From positions 3,808,001 to 3,872,000 of the forward strand of contig NZ_CP029761.1 in NCBI RefSeq assembly GCF_006874585.1: 64,000 nt of DNA. Reading direction: 5' to 3'. Origin of the DNA: Sphingomonas sp. IC081. GTDB lineage: Bacteria > Pseudomonadota > Alphaproteobacteria > Sphingomonadales > Sphingomonadaceae. Within the stretch, counting starts at the first letter, position 1. Each line of letters opens with the position of its first letter. A program made the translations under genes and the position numbers. Shown here piece by piece: positions 15,559-22,062 of this stretch. The notes below the pieces were generated by a model. That model worked only from the letters and a program-made list of their open reading frames with translations, was not told the origin of the DNA and made no database searches.

Positions 15559-16067
15559 CCCTTGCCATGCTTGCCCTTGCCGCTGCCGCCTCGGGCGGTT
15601 TTGCCGATCTCGATGCGATCGACCGTCAGGTCGCGGCCTTTACCGGCATGCCGATCGGCGAGATCGGCGGTGCTCTCGGGCCGGTCGACCGCCGCTTGCG
15701 GCTGGCACCCTGCCATAGCGGCATGGCGCTGTCCTGGCGGGGAAGCGCGCGCGATGGCGGGCAGGACAGCGTGGTGGTGCAATGCGGCGATGTCGGAGGC
15801 TGGCGGCTGTTCGTGCCGGTGCGCCGTCCGGCGGCGGCGGCTGCCGATGTCCCGATCGCGCCGGTGATCCGGCGCGGCGATGCGGTGGCCATCGCGGTGG
15901 CCGGGGAGGGGTTTACCGTGACCCAGCCCGGCATGGCGCTGGAAGCGGGCGGGCCGGGCGACTGGATCCGCGTGCGGCCGCTGGCGGCGGCGAGTGCGGC
16001 GGGGCGCGGCCAGGAACTGCGGGCGCAAGTCACCTCGCCCGGCACGGTCTCGCTGCCAATTCCCTGA
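15555..16067 (+). CDS. flgA: Flagellar P-ring assembly chaperone FlgA
   Basis: The 170-aa protein has an N-terminal signal-like stretch (LAMLALAAAASGG) and a SAF-type domain: DRRLRLAPCHSGMALSW, later PVIRRGDAVAIAVAGEGFTVTQPGMALEAG and WIRVRPLAAA. These fit FlgA, which acts in the periplasm to assemble FlgI into the P ring. The N-terminal antifreeze-like domain is short. It overlaps the preceding gene by ATGA. flgI lies on the other strand in the divergent operon. Confidence 0.88.
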   Translation: MTLAMLALAAAASGGFADLDAIDRQVAAFTGMPIGEIGGALGPVDRRLRLAPCHSGMALSWRGSARDGGQDSVVVQCGDVGGWRLFVPVRRPAAAAADVPIAPVIRRGDAVAIAVAGEGFTVTQPGMALEAGGPGDWIRVRPLAAASAAGRGQELRAQVTSPGTVSLPIP

Positions 16068-16125
16068 AATCATGTCCGTTGCGCCGGCTCTGCGCAGATA
16101 CCCGGAGCCGCTGCGGGCGGGGGAC

Positions 16126-16152
16126 TTAAAACTTTGTGCGCCGCACCGTTCT
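16126..16152 (+). promoter_or_regulatory. Candidate sigma-28 promoter of flgM
   Basis: TTAAAACT (16126-16133) is followed after 11 bases by ACCGTTCT (16145-16152). The 11 bases GGGGACTTAAA (16120-16130) are identical to those at the activator promoter (minus strand 1822-1812). flgM is commonly driven by FliA in feedback. Confidence 0.55.
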
Positions 16153-16182
16153 TCGCTGTGGAATTTGTGAAGGAGCGGCACC

Positions 16183-16506
16183 ATGCCACCTATCGAAGTG
16201 GGACCTGCGGGCGCGGTCGGCGCCGCCAGTGCACGGCTTGCCCGCACGGCGGCCGGTGAATCATCGTCCGGCGCAAACGGCGTCACCGTCAGTTCGGAAG
16301 CCAGCGCCGCGCGGGCGACCGCGCCCGCGGCCAGCACCGCGGTCGAAGCCAGCGCGGCGCTCGATCCGGGCCAGATCCCGGTCGACACCGACCGGGTCGA
16401 ACTGATCCGCAAGGCCGTCCAGGCGGGGACCTACCCGGTCATCCCGACCCAGATCGCCGATGCCATGATCGCAGCCCAGGTGCTGCTGTGGAGCCACGAG
16501 GGATGA
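16183..16506 (+). CDS. flgM: Anti-sigma-28 factor FlgM
   Basis: The 107-aa protein holds FliA inactive until FlgM is exported through the completed hook. The first ~65 residues are low-complexity Ala/Ser/Gly, as expected for the disordered export half. The C-terminal binding region VDTDRVELIRKAVQAGTYPVIPTQIADAMI fits the FlgM family (Vxx(I/L)RxAIxxGxYxVDxxxIAxxM). It overlaps the next gene by ATGA, and fliA is six genes along in the same direction. Confidence 0.92.
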   Translation: MPPIEVGPAGAVGAASARLARTAAGESSSGANGVTVSSEASAARATAPAASTAVEASAALDPGQIPVDTDRVELIRKAVQAGTYPVIPTQIADAMIAAQVLLWSHEG

Positions 16507-16874
16507 CCCAGTCCGACATCAGCCTGGCCCCGCCGCCGGAACTGCACGAAGCCCTGCGGCAAATGCTTGCCGTTCTGGAATGCGAGCGGCAGGCGCTTGC
16601 CGGTCTCGACCTCGATGCCATCGTGGGCGTGACCCAGGCGAAGGACCGGCTCTGCGGCACCCTGGACAGCGCCGGGATCATCGAGCTCGACGAGGAATGC
16701 CGGGGCATGCTCGAAACCGCGCGGCGGCTCAACGAGGTCAACCGGCAGGTGCGCAACATCATCGCGGCCAATGTCGCCAAGCGCCTGGACGTGCTGACCG
16801 GCACATCCCGGCTCTACCGTGCCGGGGCGAGCTATACGCTGGCCGGTGCGGCCATCGTTACCGGGCGCGGTTGA
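16503..16874 (+). CDS. FlgN-like flagellar export chaperone
   Basis: The 123-aa protein from ATG 16503 (overlapping the flgM stop) is mainly helical: LHEALRQMLAVLECERQALAGLDLDAIVGVTQAKDRL and ARRLNEVNRQVRNIIAANVAKRLDVLTG in outline. That is the FlgN pattern, a cytoplasmic chaperone for FlgK and FlgL, in its usual place after flgM. The C-terminal RLYRAGASYT resembles the tail of FlgN proteins. FlgN sequences are poorly conserved, so position carries much of the weight. Confidence 0.78.
   Translation: MTQSDISLAPPPELHEALRQMLAVLECERQALAGLDLDAIVGVTQAKDRLCGTLDSAGIIELDEECRGMLETARRLNEVNRQVRNIIAANVAKRLDVLTGTSRLYRAGASYTLAGAAIVTGRG
16557..16602. promoter_or_regulatory. CGGCAA-N4-TTGCCG element inside the FlgN-like gene
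   Basis: CGGCAA (16557-16562) and TTGCCG (16567-16572) form the same 4-base-spaced inverted pair as at 14197, with another TTGCCG at 16597-16602. It lies about 410 bases upstream of the sigma-54 start site predicted near 16978. It lies in coding sequence, so chance is possible. Confidence 0.3.
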
Positions 16875-16950
16875 ACGCGGGGCGGCGCGCGCCAGCCTCG
16901 GCCGGACGGGCCAGCCTCCCGCGGGATGAGACCGCCTCCGCTGCCCCGTC

Positions 16951-16966
16951 TGGCACGGCTCTTGCT
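16951..16966 (+). promoter_or_regulatory. Sigma-54 promoter of the transglycosylase-flhA-fliA operon
   Basis: TGGCACG-GCTC-TTGCT matches the consensus fully and differs from the flgB promoter only in the four spacer bases. The start site should be near 16978. It links sigma-54 directly to production of FlhA and FliA. Confidence 0.92.
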
Positions 16967-16970
16967 GAAA

Positions 16971-16999
16971 CGCTCCCGGAACGATCCGGATCGGGAGCG
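16971..16999 (+). promoter_or_regulatory. 5' hairpin covering the ribosome site of the TTG-started transglycosylase
   Basis: CGCTCCCG (16971-16978) pairs with CGGGAGCG (16992-16999), and the second arm contains the GGGAG ribosome site of TTG 17005. Initiation at 16971 or slightly later decides whether the hairpin is complete in the mRNA. Confidence 0.45.
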
Positions 17000-17004
17000 A
17001 GGCG

Positions 17005-17988
17005 TTGAGCTCAGGACAAGTTACCGGCGCGAATGGCACAGGGGGTGTCGGCACCACCGTGACAGCCGGGAATCCGGCGAAGGGAAGCGCGGTCCAGGCG
17101 GCGATCGCCCGGGCGGCGCAGGCCACCGGCGTCGATTTCCGCTACCTCCTGGCGCAGGCCAGGCTCGAATCCAGCCTCGACCCTTCCGCCCGTGCCGCCA
17201 CGTCGAGTGCGACCGGCCTGTTCCAGTTCACCGACGGCACCTGGCTCCAGACCCTCGGGCGGCACGGCGGCGACCACGGCATGGCCTGGGTGCAGCAGGC
17301 CATTGCCGGCGGCGATCCGGCGATGCGCGCGCAAGTCCTGGGGCTGCGCTACGATGCCGATGCCTCGGCGCTGATGGCCGCCGAACTCGCCAGCGACAAC
17401 AAGGCCGGGCTGACCGCCCAGCTCGGCCGCGAGCCGGATTCGACCGAACTCTACCTCGCCCATTTCCTCGGCATCGGCGGTGCCGGCCAGTTCCTCTCGG
17501 CGCTGTCGCGCGACCCCGCCCGCAGCGCCGCCTCGGTGCTGCCGCGCGCCGCCGCCGCCAATCCGGCGATCTTCTACGCCGATGGCGGGGCGCGCAGCCT
17601 CGAAGGGGTCATGGCGCTGATGCGCGGCAAGGTGAACGGCGCGATGCGGCAGGGGGAGGGGCTGGGGCTGGGAGAGGGCGTTCCCTCGCCCGATGCCCTG
17701 GCCGCGTCGGCGTCGCCGCGCATCGGCTACGAGGCGGTCGCCGCCGAATCGTCGGGCCTTGCCGTGGGGGGCGTTACCTTGGGCGGCGCCGTCACGGCGG
17801 GAGTCGCCACGGCGGGCGGGCCGGTCGCCCGCGCCTTTCGTGCCCGCGCCGCGCAGCCGGTGCCGGCGGCGGGCGGGAGCGGCGCGTCGATGGCGGATAC
17901 GCTGCAGAGCATGTTCAGCGCCGCCGGAGTTGCGGCACCGGCCAATGTCCGCGCCGCCTATGCCCGGCTTGCGGGGCTGGGCCTGTGA
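17005..17988 (+). CDS. Flagellum-associated lytic transglycosylase (SLT family)
   Basis: The 327-aa protein (TTG start with GGGAG 8-10 bases upstream) has the SLT fold: VDFRYLLAQARLESSLDPSARAATSSATGLFQFTDGTWLQ, where Glu in ARLESSLDP is the catalytic acid. No signal peptide is visible, fitting export by the flagellar apparatus or use of an unconventional signal. The C-terminal half is Ala/Gly-rich with no known domain. In a locus whose FlgJ lacks its muramidase half, this enzyme probably opens peptidoglycan for the rod. It overlaps flhA by GTGA. Confidence 0.88.
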   Translation: MSSGQVTGANGTGGVGTTVTAGNPAKGSAVQAAIARAAQATGVDFRYLLAQARLESSLDPSARAATSSATGLFQFTDGTWLQTLGRHGGDHGMAWVQQAIAGGDPAMRAQVLGLRYDADASALMAAELASDNKAGLTAQLGREPDSTELYLAHFLGIGGAGQFLSALSRDPARSAASVLPRAAAANPAIFYADGGARSLEGVMALMRGKVNGAMRQGEGLGLGEGVPSPDALAASASPRIGYEAVAAESSGLAVGGVTLGGAVTAGVATAGGPVARAFRARAAQPVPAAGGSGASMADTLQSMFSAAGVAAPANVRAAYARLAGLGL

Positions 17989-20162
17989 CTGCCCCGCTCC
18001 TGGCTCCTCTCCTGCCCCCCCTTTTCGCCCGCCTCGGCAATCCGGCGGCGGCGGCGCTGCCCGCCGGGATCCTCACGCTGATCGTGCTGATGATCGTGCC
18101 GGTCCCGGCGTTTGTCCTCGACGTCTCGTTCGTGCTCAACATCGCGCTGTCGCTGGCGGTGCTGATGGCGGCGATGAATGCCCGCAAGCCGCTCGACTTC
18201 TCCTCGTTCCCCTCGGTCCTGCTGTTCGCCACGCTGCTGCGCCTGGCGCTCAACGTCGCCTCCACCCGCGTCGTGCTGGTGCATGGCCACGAGGGCGAGG
18301 AAGCCGCCGGCAAGGTGATCGAGAGCTTCGGCCGGTTCCTGATCGGCGGCAATTTCGCGGTCGGCATCTTTGTCTTCCTGATCCTCATCATCATCAACCT
18401 GGTGGTCGTGACCAAGGGCGCCGGGCGCGTTTCGGAAGTCTCCGCGCGCTTCACGCTGGATGCCTTGCCGGGCAAGCAGATGGCGATCGACGCCGACCTC
18501 GCCGCCGGTCTCCTGACCGCCGACGAGGCCAAGGCGCGCCGCCGCGAGGTGGCGACCGAGGCGGACTTCTACGGGTCGATGGACGGCTCTTCCAAGTTCG
18601 TGAAGGGCGATGCGATCGCCGCGCTGCTGATCCTGGGGGTCAACATCGTCGCCGGTTTCTGCCTTGGCATGATCAGCCACGGGCTGTCGGCGGGCGCCGC
18701 GGCGCAGACCTACATCACGCTGGCGATCGGCGATGCGCTGGTGGCGCAAGTGCCCGCACTGCTGCTCTCGATTGCCGCCGCGGTGATCGTCACCCGCGTC
18801 GCCGACGACCGCCAGGGCGAGGGACGCGACCTTGCCGCGCAGATCGGCGGCCAGTTCGCGGCGCCGTCCACCTGGCTGCCGGTGGGGGTGGTGCTGGCTG
18901 CCATCGGCCTGATCCCGGCGATGCCGCAGTCGGTGTTCCTGCCCGCCGCCGGACTGGCGCTGTGGATCTGGCGCACCATGCGCAAGCGCCAGGCGCTTGC
19001 CGCCATGCCGGTGGTGGAGGCGCCGCCCGAGGTGGACCCCGCGCGGATCGACCTCGAGGACGTCTCCGACCACACGCTGGTGACCATCGAGCTGGGTTAT
19101 GGGCTGGTCCAGCTGGTCGACGAACGGCGCGGCTCGCCGCTGGTCAGCCGGGTGACCGGGGTGCGCAAGCAGCTCAGCCAGACGTTCGGTTTCATCGTCC
19201 CGCAGTTTCGCGTGCGCGACGCGCTGGACATGCCGCCGCACGAGTACCGGGTGCTCCTGGGGGGCGTGAACCTCGGCGGGGCAAGTGTGCGGGCCGATCG
19301 CATCCTCGCCATCGACGCGGGCGAGGCGCGCCCCGGCCACACCCTGCGCGGCGAGGCGACCCACGATCCCAGCTTCGGCTGCCCGGCGCTGTGGATCGAT
19401 CCCGCCGCGCGCGATCACGCCATCGCCGAGGGGTTCCTTACCGTCGATGCCGGTACGGTGATCGCCACCCACCTCAACCAGCTCCTGACCGAACGCGCGC
19501 AGGACCTGCTCGGGCCGGACCAGGTCAAGGCGCTGGTCGATGCGCTGAAGATCCATTCGGCCGGGCTGGTCGAGACGGTGCATCCCCAGCCGCTGTCGCT
19601 GGCGGCGCTCACCCGCCTGTTGCGGGCCCTGCTGGAGGACGGCATCCCGATTGCCCATCCGCTGCCGATCTTTGCCAGTATCGGCCGCGCGGTGCAGCAG
19701 ACGCTCGACCACGAACGGCTGGTGGACCTGCTGCGGGCCGATCTCGGGGCGCTGATCGTCGGGCGCATTTGCCCGCCGCACGAGCGGCTGCCGGTCGTCA
19801 CGCTCGATGTCGCCCTGGAGACGGCCATCGTGCAGGGCATGGTCGATCCGGCCAGCGGCCAGCCGGTGATCGAGCCCGATCTGGCGCGCATGATCGGCGA
19901 GCGGATTGCCGCGCTGGGGGCCGAGCGCGGGCCCGGCGCGGTGCCGCTGACGCTGGTGGTCCAGCCGCGGGCGCGGCGGGCACTGGCGGCACTGCTGCGG
20001 CTGCGGGCGCCCCATTGCCTGGTGCTCTCGATCTCCGAACTGCCGCCGACCCAGCCGATCGAGGTGGTCGACGTGGTCGGCGCGCCGCTGGCCGAGCAGC
20101 CGGTGCCCGGTCTTCCCCAGCCCGATTCCGACAACGATCCAGCTGAAAGCATGGCCGCATGA
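17985..20162 (+). CDS. flhA: Flagellar type III export gate protein FlhA
   Basis: The 725-aa protein forms the export gate ring. The N-terminal half has about eight helices, among them LNIALSLAVLMAAMNARKPLDFSSFPSVLLFATLLRLALNVASTR in outline and the FHIPEP-family cytoplasmic loop with GRVSEVSARFTLDALPGKQMAIDADLAAGL. The C-terminal cytoplasmic domain (from ~340) has TIELGYGLVQLVD and LVDALKIHSAGLVETVHP. The start is GTG 17985, overlapping the transglycosylase TGA; the open frame runs 353 codons further upstream but that part is a shadow of the transglycosylase gene. It ends in an ATGA overlap with fliA. Confidence 0.97.
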   Translation: MTAPLLAPLLPPLFARLGNPAAAALPAGILTLIVLMIVPVPAFVLDVSFVLNIALSLAVLMAAMNARKPLDFSSFPSVLLFATLLRLALNVASTRVVLVHGHEGEEAAGKVIESFGRFLIGGNFAVGIFVFLILIIINLVVVTKGAGRVSEVSARFTLDALPGKQMAIDADLAAGLLTADEAKARRREVATEADFYGSMDGSSKFVKGDAIAALLILGVNIVAGFCLGMISHGLSAGAAAQTYITLAIGDALVAQVPALLLSIAAAVIVTRVADDRQGEGRDLAAQIGGQFAAPSTWLPVGVVLAAIGLIPAMPQSVFLPAAGLALWIWRTMRKRQALAAMPVVEAPPEVDPARIDLEDVSDHTLVTIELGYGLVQLVDERRGSPLVSRVTGVRKQLSQTFGFIVPQFRVRDALDMPPHEYRVLLGGVNLGGASVRADRILAIDAGEARPGHTLRGEATHDPSFGCPALWIDPAARDHAIAEGFLTVDAGTVIATHLNQLLTERAQDLLGPDQVKALVDALKIHSAGLVETVHPQPLSLAALTRLLRALLEDGIPIAHPLPIFASIGRAVQQTLDHERLVDLLRADLGALIVGRICPPHERLPVVTLDVALETAIVQGMVDPASGQPVIEPDLARMIGERIAALGAERGPGAVPLTLVVQPRARRALAALLRLRAPHCLVLSISELPPTQPIEVVDVVGAPLAEQPVPGLPQPDSDNDPAESMAA

Positions 20163-20911
20163 AACAGGACCAGAGGGCCTTCGTAGCCGGAGCCTACGCC
20201 AGCCGCGTGGCGGGCGCCTATCAGGGCGACATCGCCGACCGGGTGCGGCGTTTCCTGCCGATGGTGCGGCGCCTGGCCTGGCATGTCCATGGTTCCGGGC
20301 GGCCCGGAATCGAGGTGGAGGATCTCATCCAGGCCGGGCTGGTGGCGCTGACCGAGTGCGCGCAGAAACACCAGGGGCCGGGCGAGGACGGCTTTGCCGC
20401 TTATGCCAAGATGCGGGTGCGCGGGGCGATGGTGGACCTCATTCGCCGCACCGTGCCGATGTCGCGCGGGGCCAGCGAGCGGCGGCGGCAACTGGCGCTC
20501 AAGGAGCAGGAACTGCGCGGCGACCTTGGCCGGGAGGCGCTGCCGCACGAACTGGCCGCGGCCATGGGCATCGACGAGGCGGACCTCGCCGCCTTGCGCG
20601 ATTCCAGCCATCCGCTGCGCTTCGATTCGATCGAGGAGACCTATTCGGACCAGAGCATGGCCTTTGCCGATGCCGGTCCGGACAGTCTCGAACTGCTTGC
20701 CAGTGAGGAGCAGCGGCGGGCGGTGGTGGCGGCGATTTCCGATCTGCCGGAACGGCTGCGGCTGATCGTGCAGCTTTATTTTGTCGAGGAACTCAACCTC
20801 GCCGAGATCGCCGGGGTCCTGCAGGTCTCGATCCCGCGCGTGCACCAGTTGAAGGCGCAGGCACTCGGCAAGTTGCGCGAGAGCCTGGAAGGGGTGGCGG
20901 ATATCCTGTGA
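20159..20911 (+). CDS. fliA: Flagellar RNA polymerase sigma factor FliA (sigma-28)
   Basis: The 250-aa protein has region 2 (VRRFLPMVRRLAWHV, GIEVEDLIQAGLVAL, YAKMRVRGAMVDLIRR), region 3 (LGREALPHELAAAMGIDEADLAAL) and region 4 (LPERLRLIVQLYFVEELNLAEIAGVLQVSIPRVHQLKAQALGKLRE). The last is the FliA-type helix-turn-helix. It overlaps flhA and shares the sigma-54 promoter at 16951. Its likely targets here are the TTAA-N15-RCCG promoters, and its antagonist is FlgM at 16183. Confidence 0.96.
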   Translation: MKQDQRAFVAGAYASRVAGAYQGDIADRVRRFLPMVRRLAWHVHGSGRPGIEVEDLIQAGLVALTECAQKHQGPGEDGFAAYAKMRVRGAMVDLIRRTVPMSRGASERRRQLALKEQELRGDLGREALPHELAAAMGIDEADLAALRDSSHPLRFDSIEETYSDQSMAFADAGPDSLELLASEEQRRAVVAAISDLPERLRLIVQLYFVEELNLAEIAGVLQVSIPRVHQLKAQALGKLRESLEGVADIL

Positions 20912-20980
20912 CGGGGCGCCGGTAGGGGGCAGGGGGAAGGGGGCAGGGGCGGGCGATCTTGCCCGCCCCTGCCCTGAACG

Positions 20981-21847
20981 TCAGCCGTGGTAGATGCCGG
21001 CGGGGTTGCCGGTCACGCCCGCATCCACTTCGAACAAGGCGCCGTCGAACTCCGATTCCGGCAGGTCCTTGGCGGCCGAGGTCACGAACATGCGTTCGAG
21101 GTTTTTACCCGCGAAGGCGATGTTGGTGATCCGCCGGGCGGGCAGCTCGATCGACCGGACGCGGGTGCCGTCGGGGGCGAAGCGGGTGATCCGGCCGCCG
21201 TCCCAGTGGGCGACCCAGAGGAAACCTTCGGCATCGGTGGTCATGCCGTCCGGGTAGCCGTCTTCCTCGGTGAAGCGGATGAAGACCTCGCGGTCATGCG
21301 CGCTGTCCGGCGCGCCGTCGGCGCCCAGCTTGAAGCGGTAGATCGTCCGCAGCGCCGAATCGGTATGGTAGAGCCACTGGCCGCAGGGCGAGAAGGCCGG
21401 GCCGTTGGGCACGACATAGCCCGAATCGACGACCTGCCATTCGCCGGACGGTGACAGCCGATAGAGCGTGCCGATGGCGTTCTCCTCGGCCATTTCCAGG
21501 GTGCCGCACCAGATCGCGCCGTGGCGGTCGGCCTTGCCATCGTTCATGCGGTTGCCGGGCAGGTGGGGTTCGGGATCGTTGCGCTCGGAAATCGTCAGCG
21601 GGTCAAGCGTGATGCGGGAAACGCCGTCCTGGAAACCGCCGACGAGGCCGCCTTGCGCATGCTCGGCAACCCAGCCGAGGCGGGCGGGCATGTCCCAGCG
21701 GGTGACGGTGCCATCGGACAGGCTCAGGCGGTTGAGCGCGGGGGCAAGGATGTCCACCCAGTAGAAGGCGTTGTCCCGCGCGCACCACAGCGCGCCTTCG
21801 CCCAGCGTGTCGCGCACGTCACGATCGATCTTGCGCCAGAGTGTCAT
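20981..21847 (-). CDS. SMP-30/gluconolactonase-family sugar lactonase (probable L-arabinolactonase)
   Basis: The 288-aa six-bladed beta-propeller enzyme hydrolyses aldonolactones. It begins with TLGEGALWCARDNAFYWVDI, whose Glu is a metal ligand, and includes NRMNDGKADRHGAIWCGT, VPNGPAFSPCGQWLYHTDS (Asn and Asp ligands) and PDGMTTDAEGFLWVAHWDGG. Neighbouring arabonate dehydratase and arabinose dehydrogenase genes point to L-arabino-1,4-lactone, and D-galactonolactone may be accepted too. It is third in the epimerase-dehydratase-lactonase operon; a ribosome site (GAGGGAG) precedes ATG 21847. No signal peptide. Confidence 0.9.
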   Translation of the reverse strand: MTLWRKIDRDVRDTLGEGALWCARDNAFYWVDILAPALNRLSLSDGTVTRWDMPARLGWVAEHAQGGLVGGFQDGVSRITLDPLTISERNDPEPHLPGNRMNDGKADRHGAIWCGTLEMAEENAIGTLYRLSPSGEWQVVDSGYVVPNGPAFSPCGQWLYHTDSALRTIYRFKLGADGAPDSAHDREVFIRFTEEDGYPDGMTTDAEGFLWVAHWDGGRITRFAPDGTRVRSIELPARRITNIAFAGKNLERMFVTSAAKDLPESEFDGALFEVDAGVTGNPAGIYHG

Positions 21848-21886
21848 CCCAAGTCTCCCTCATCGTCGGTTTGCGGATCTGGATAC

Positions 21887-21965
21887 GGTTCCGGCCCACT
21901 CTTCCACCAGCCCCCTGCCTTTTGCAGACTCGGTGGCAGGACCAGTGGGAGAGTGGGCCGGGACC
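21887..21965. repeat. Dispersed hairpin repeat, family B, copy 1
   Basis: Arms at 21887-21908 and 21944-21965 share the core CCGGCCCACTCT/AGAGTGGGCCGG with few mismatches, and an inner stem CCTGCC/GGCAGG lies between. The arm core CGGCYCACTC recurs in the larger inverted repeat at 57107-57180. It occupies most of the 203-base gap between lactonase and dehydratase genes. Confidence 0.65.
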
Positions 21966-21998
21966 CGCCCGGAAACCCGGGCAATTCGGTGCAGTGTC

Positions 21999-22024
21999 CG
22001 GGCTGAAACAAACGTTTCAGCCCG
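21999..22024. other. Perfect 11-base stem-loop after the dehydratase stop
   Basis: CGGGCTGAAAC (21999-22009) pairs with GTTTCAGCCCG (22014-22024) around a 4-base loop. On the minus strand it lies 27 bases after the dehydratase stop but lacks a T-run, so it may protect the mRNA 3' end rather than terminate. Confidence 0.5.
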
Positions 22025-22033
22025 AAAGCACGG

Positions 22034-22062
22034 CTTAGTGGTTGTCGCGCTTAGTGGTTGTC
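22034..22062. repeat. Tandem duplication at the dehydratase stop codon
   Basis: CTTAGTGGTTGTC occurs at 22034-22046 and 22050-22062. On the minus strand the upstream copy encodes the end of the dehydratase (Asp-Asn-His-stop) and the second copy repeats these codons beyond the stop. Confidence 0.75.

Noticed and set aside
16926..17984. A 353-codon N-terminal extension of FlhA
   Set aside because: It is a frame shadow of the transglycosylase gene; GTG 17985 gives the normal FlhA N-terminus and length.
21999..22024. A rho-independent terminator for the dehydratase operon
   Set aside because: The stem is perfect, but neither strand has a T-run beside it, so it is listed only as a hairpin.
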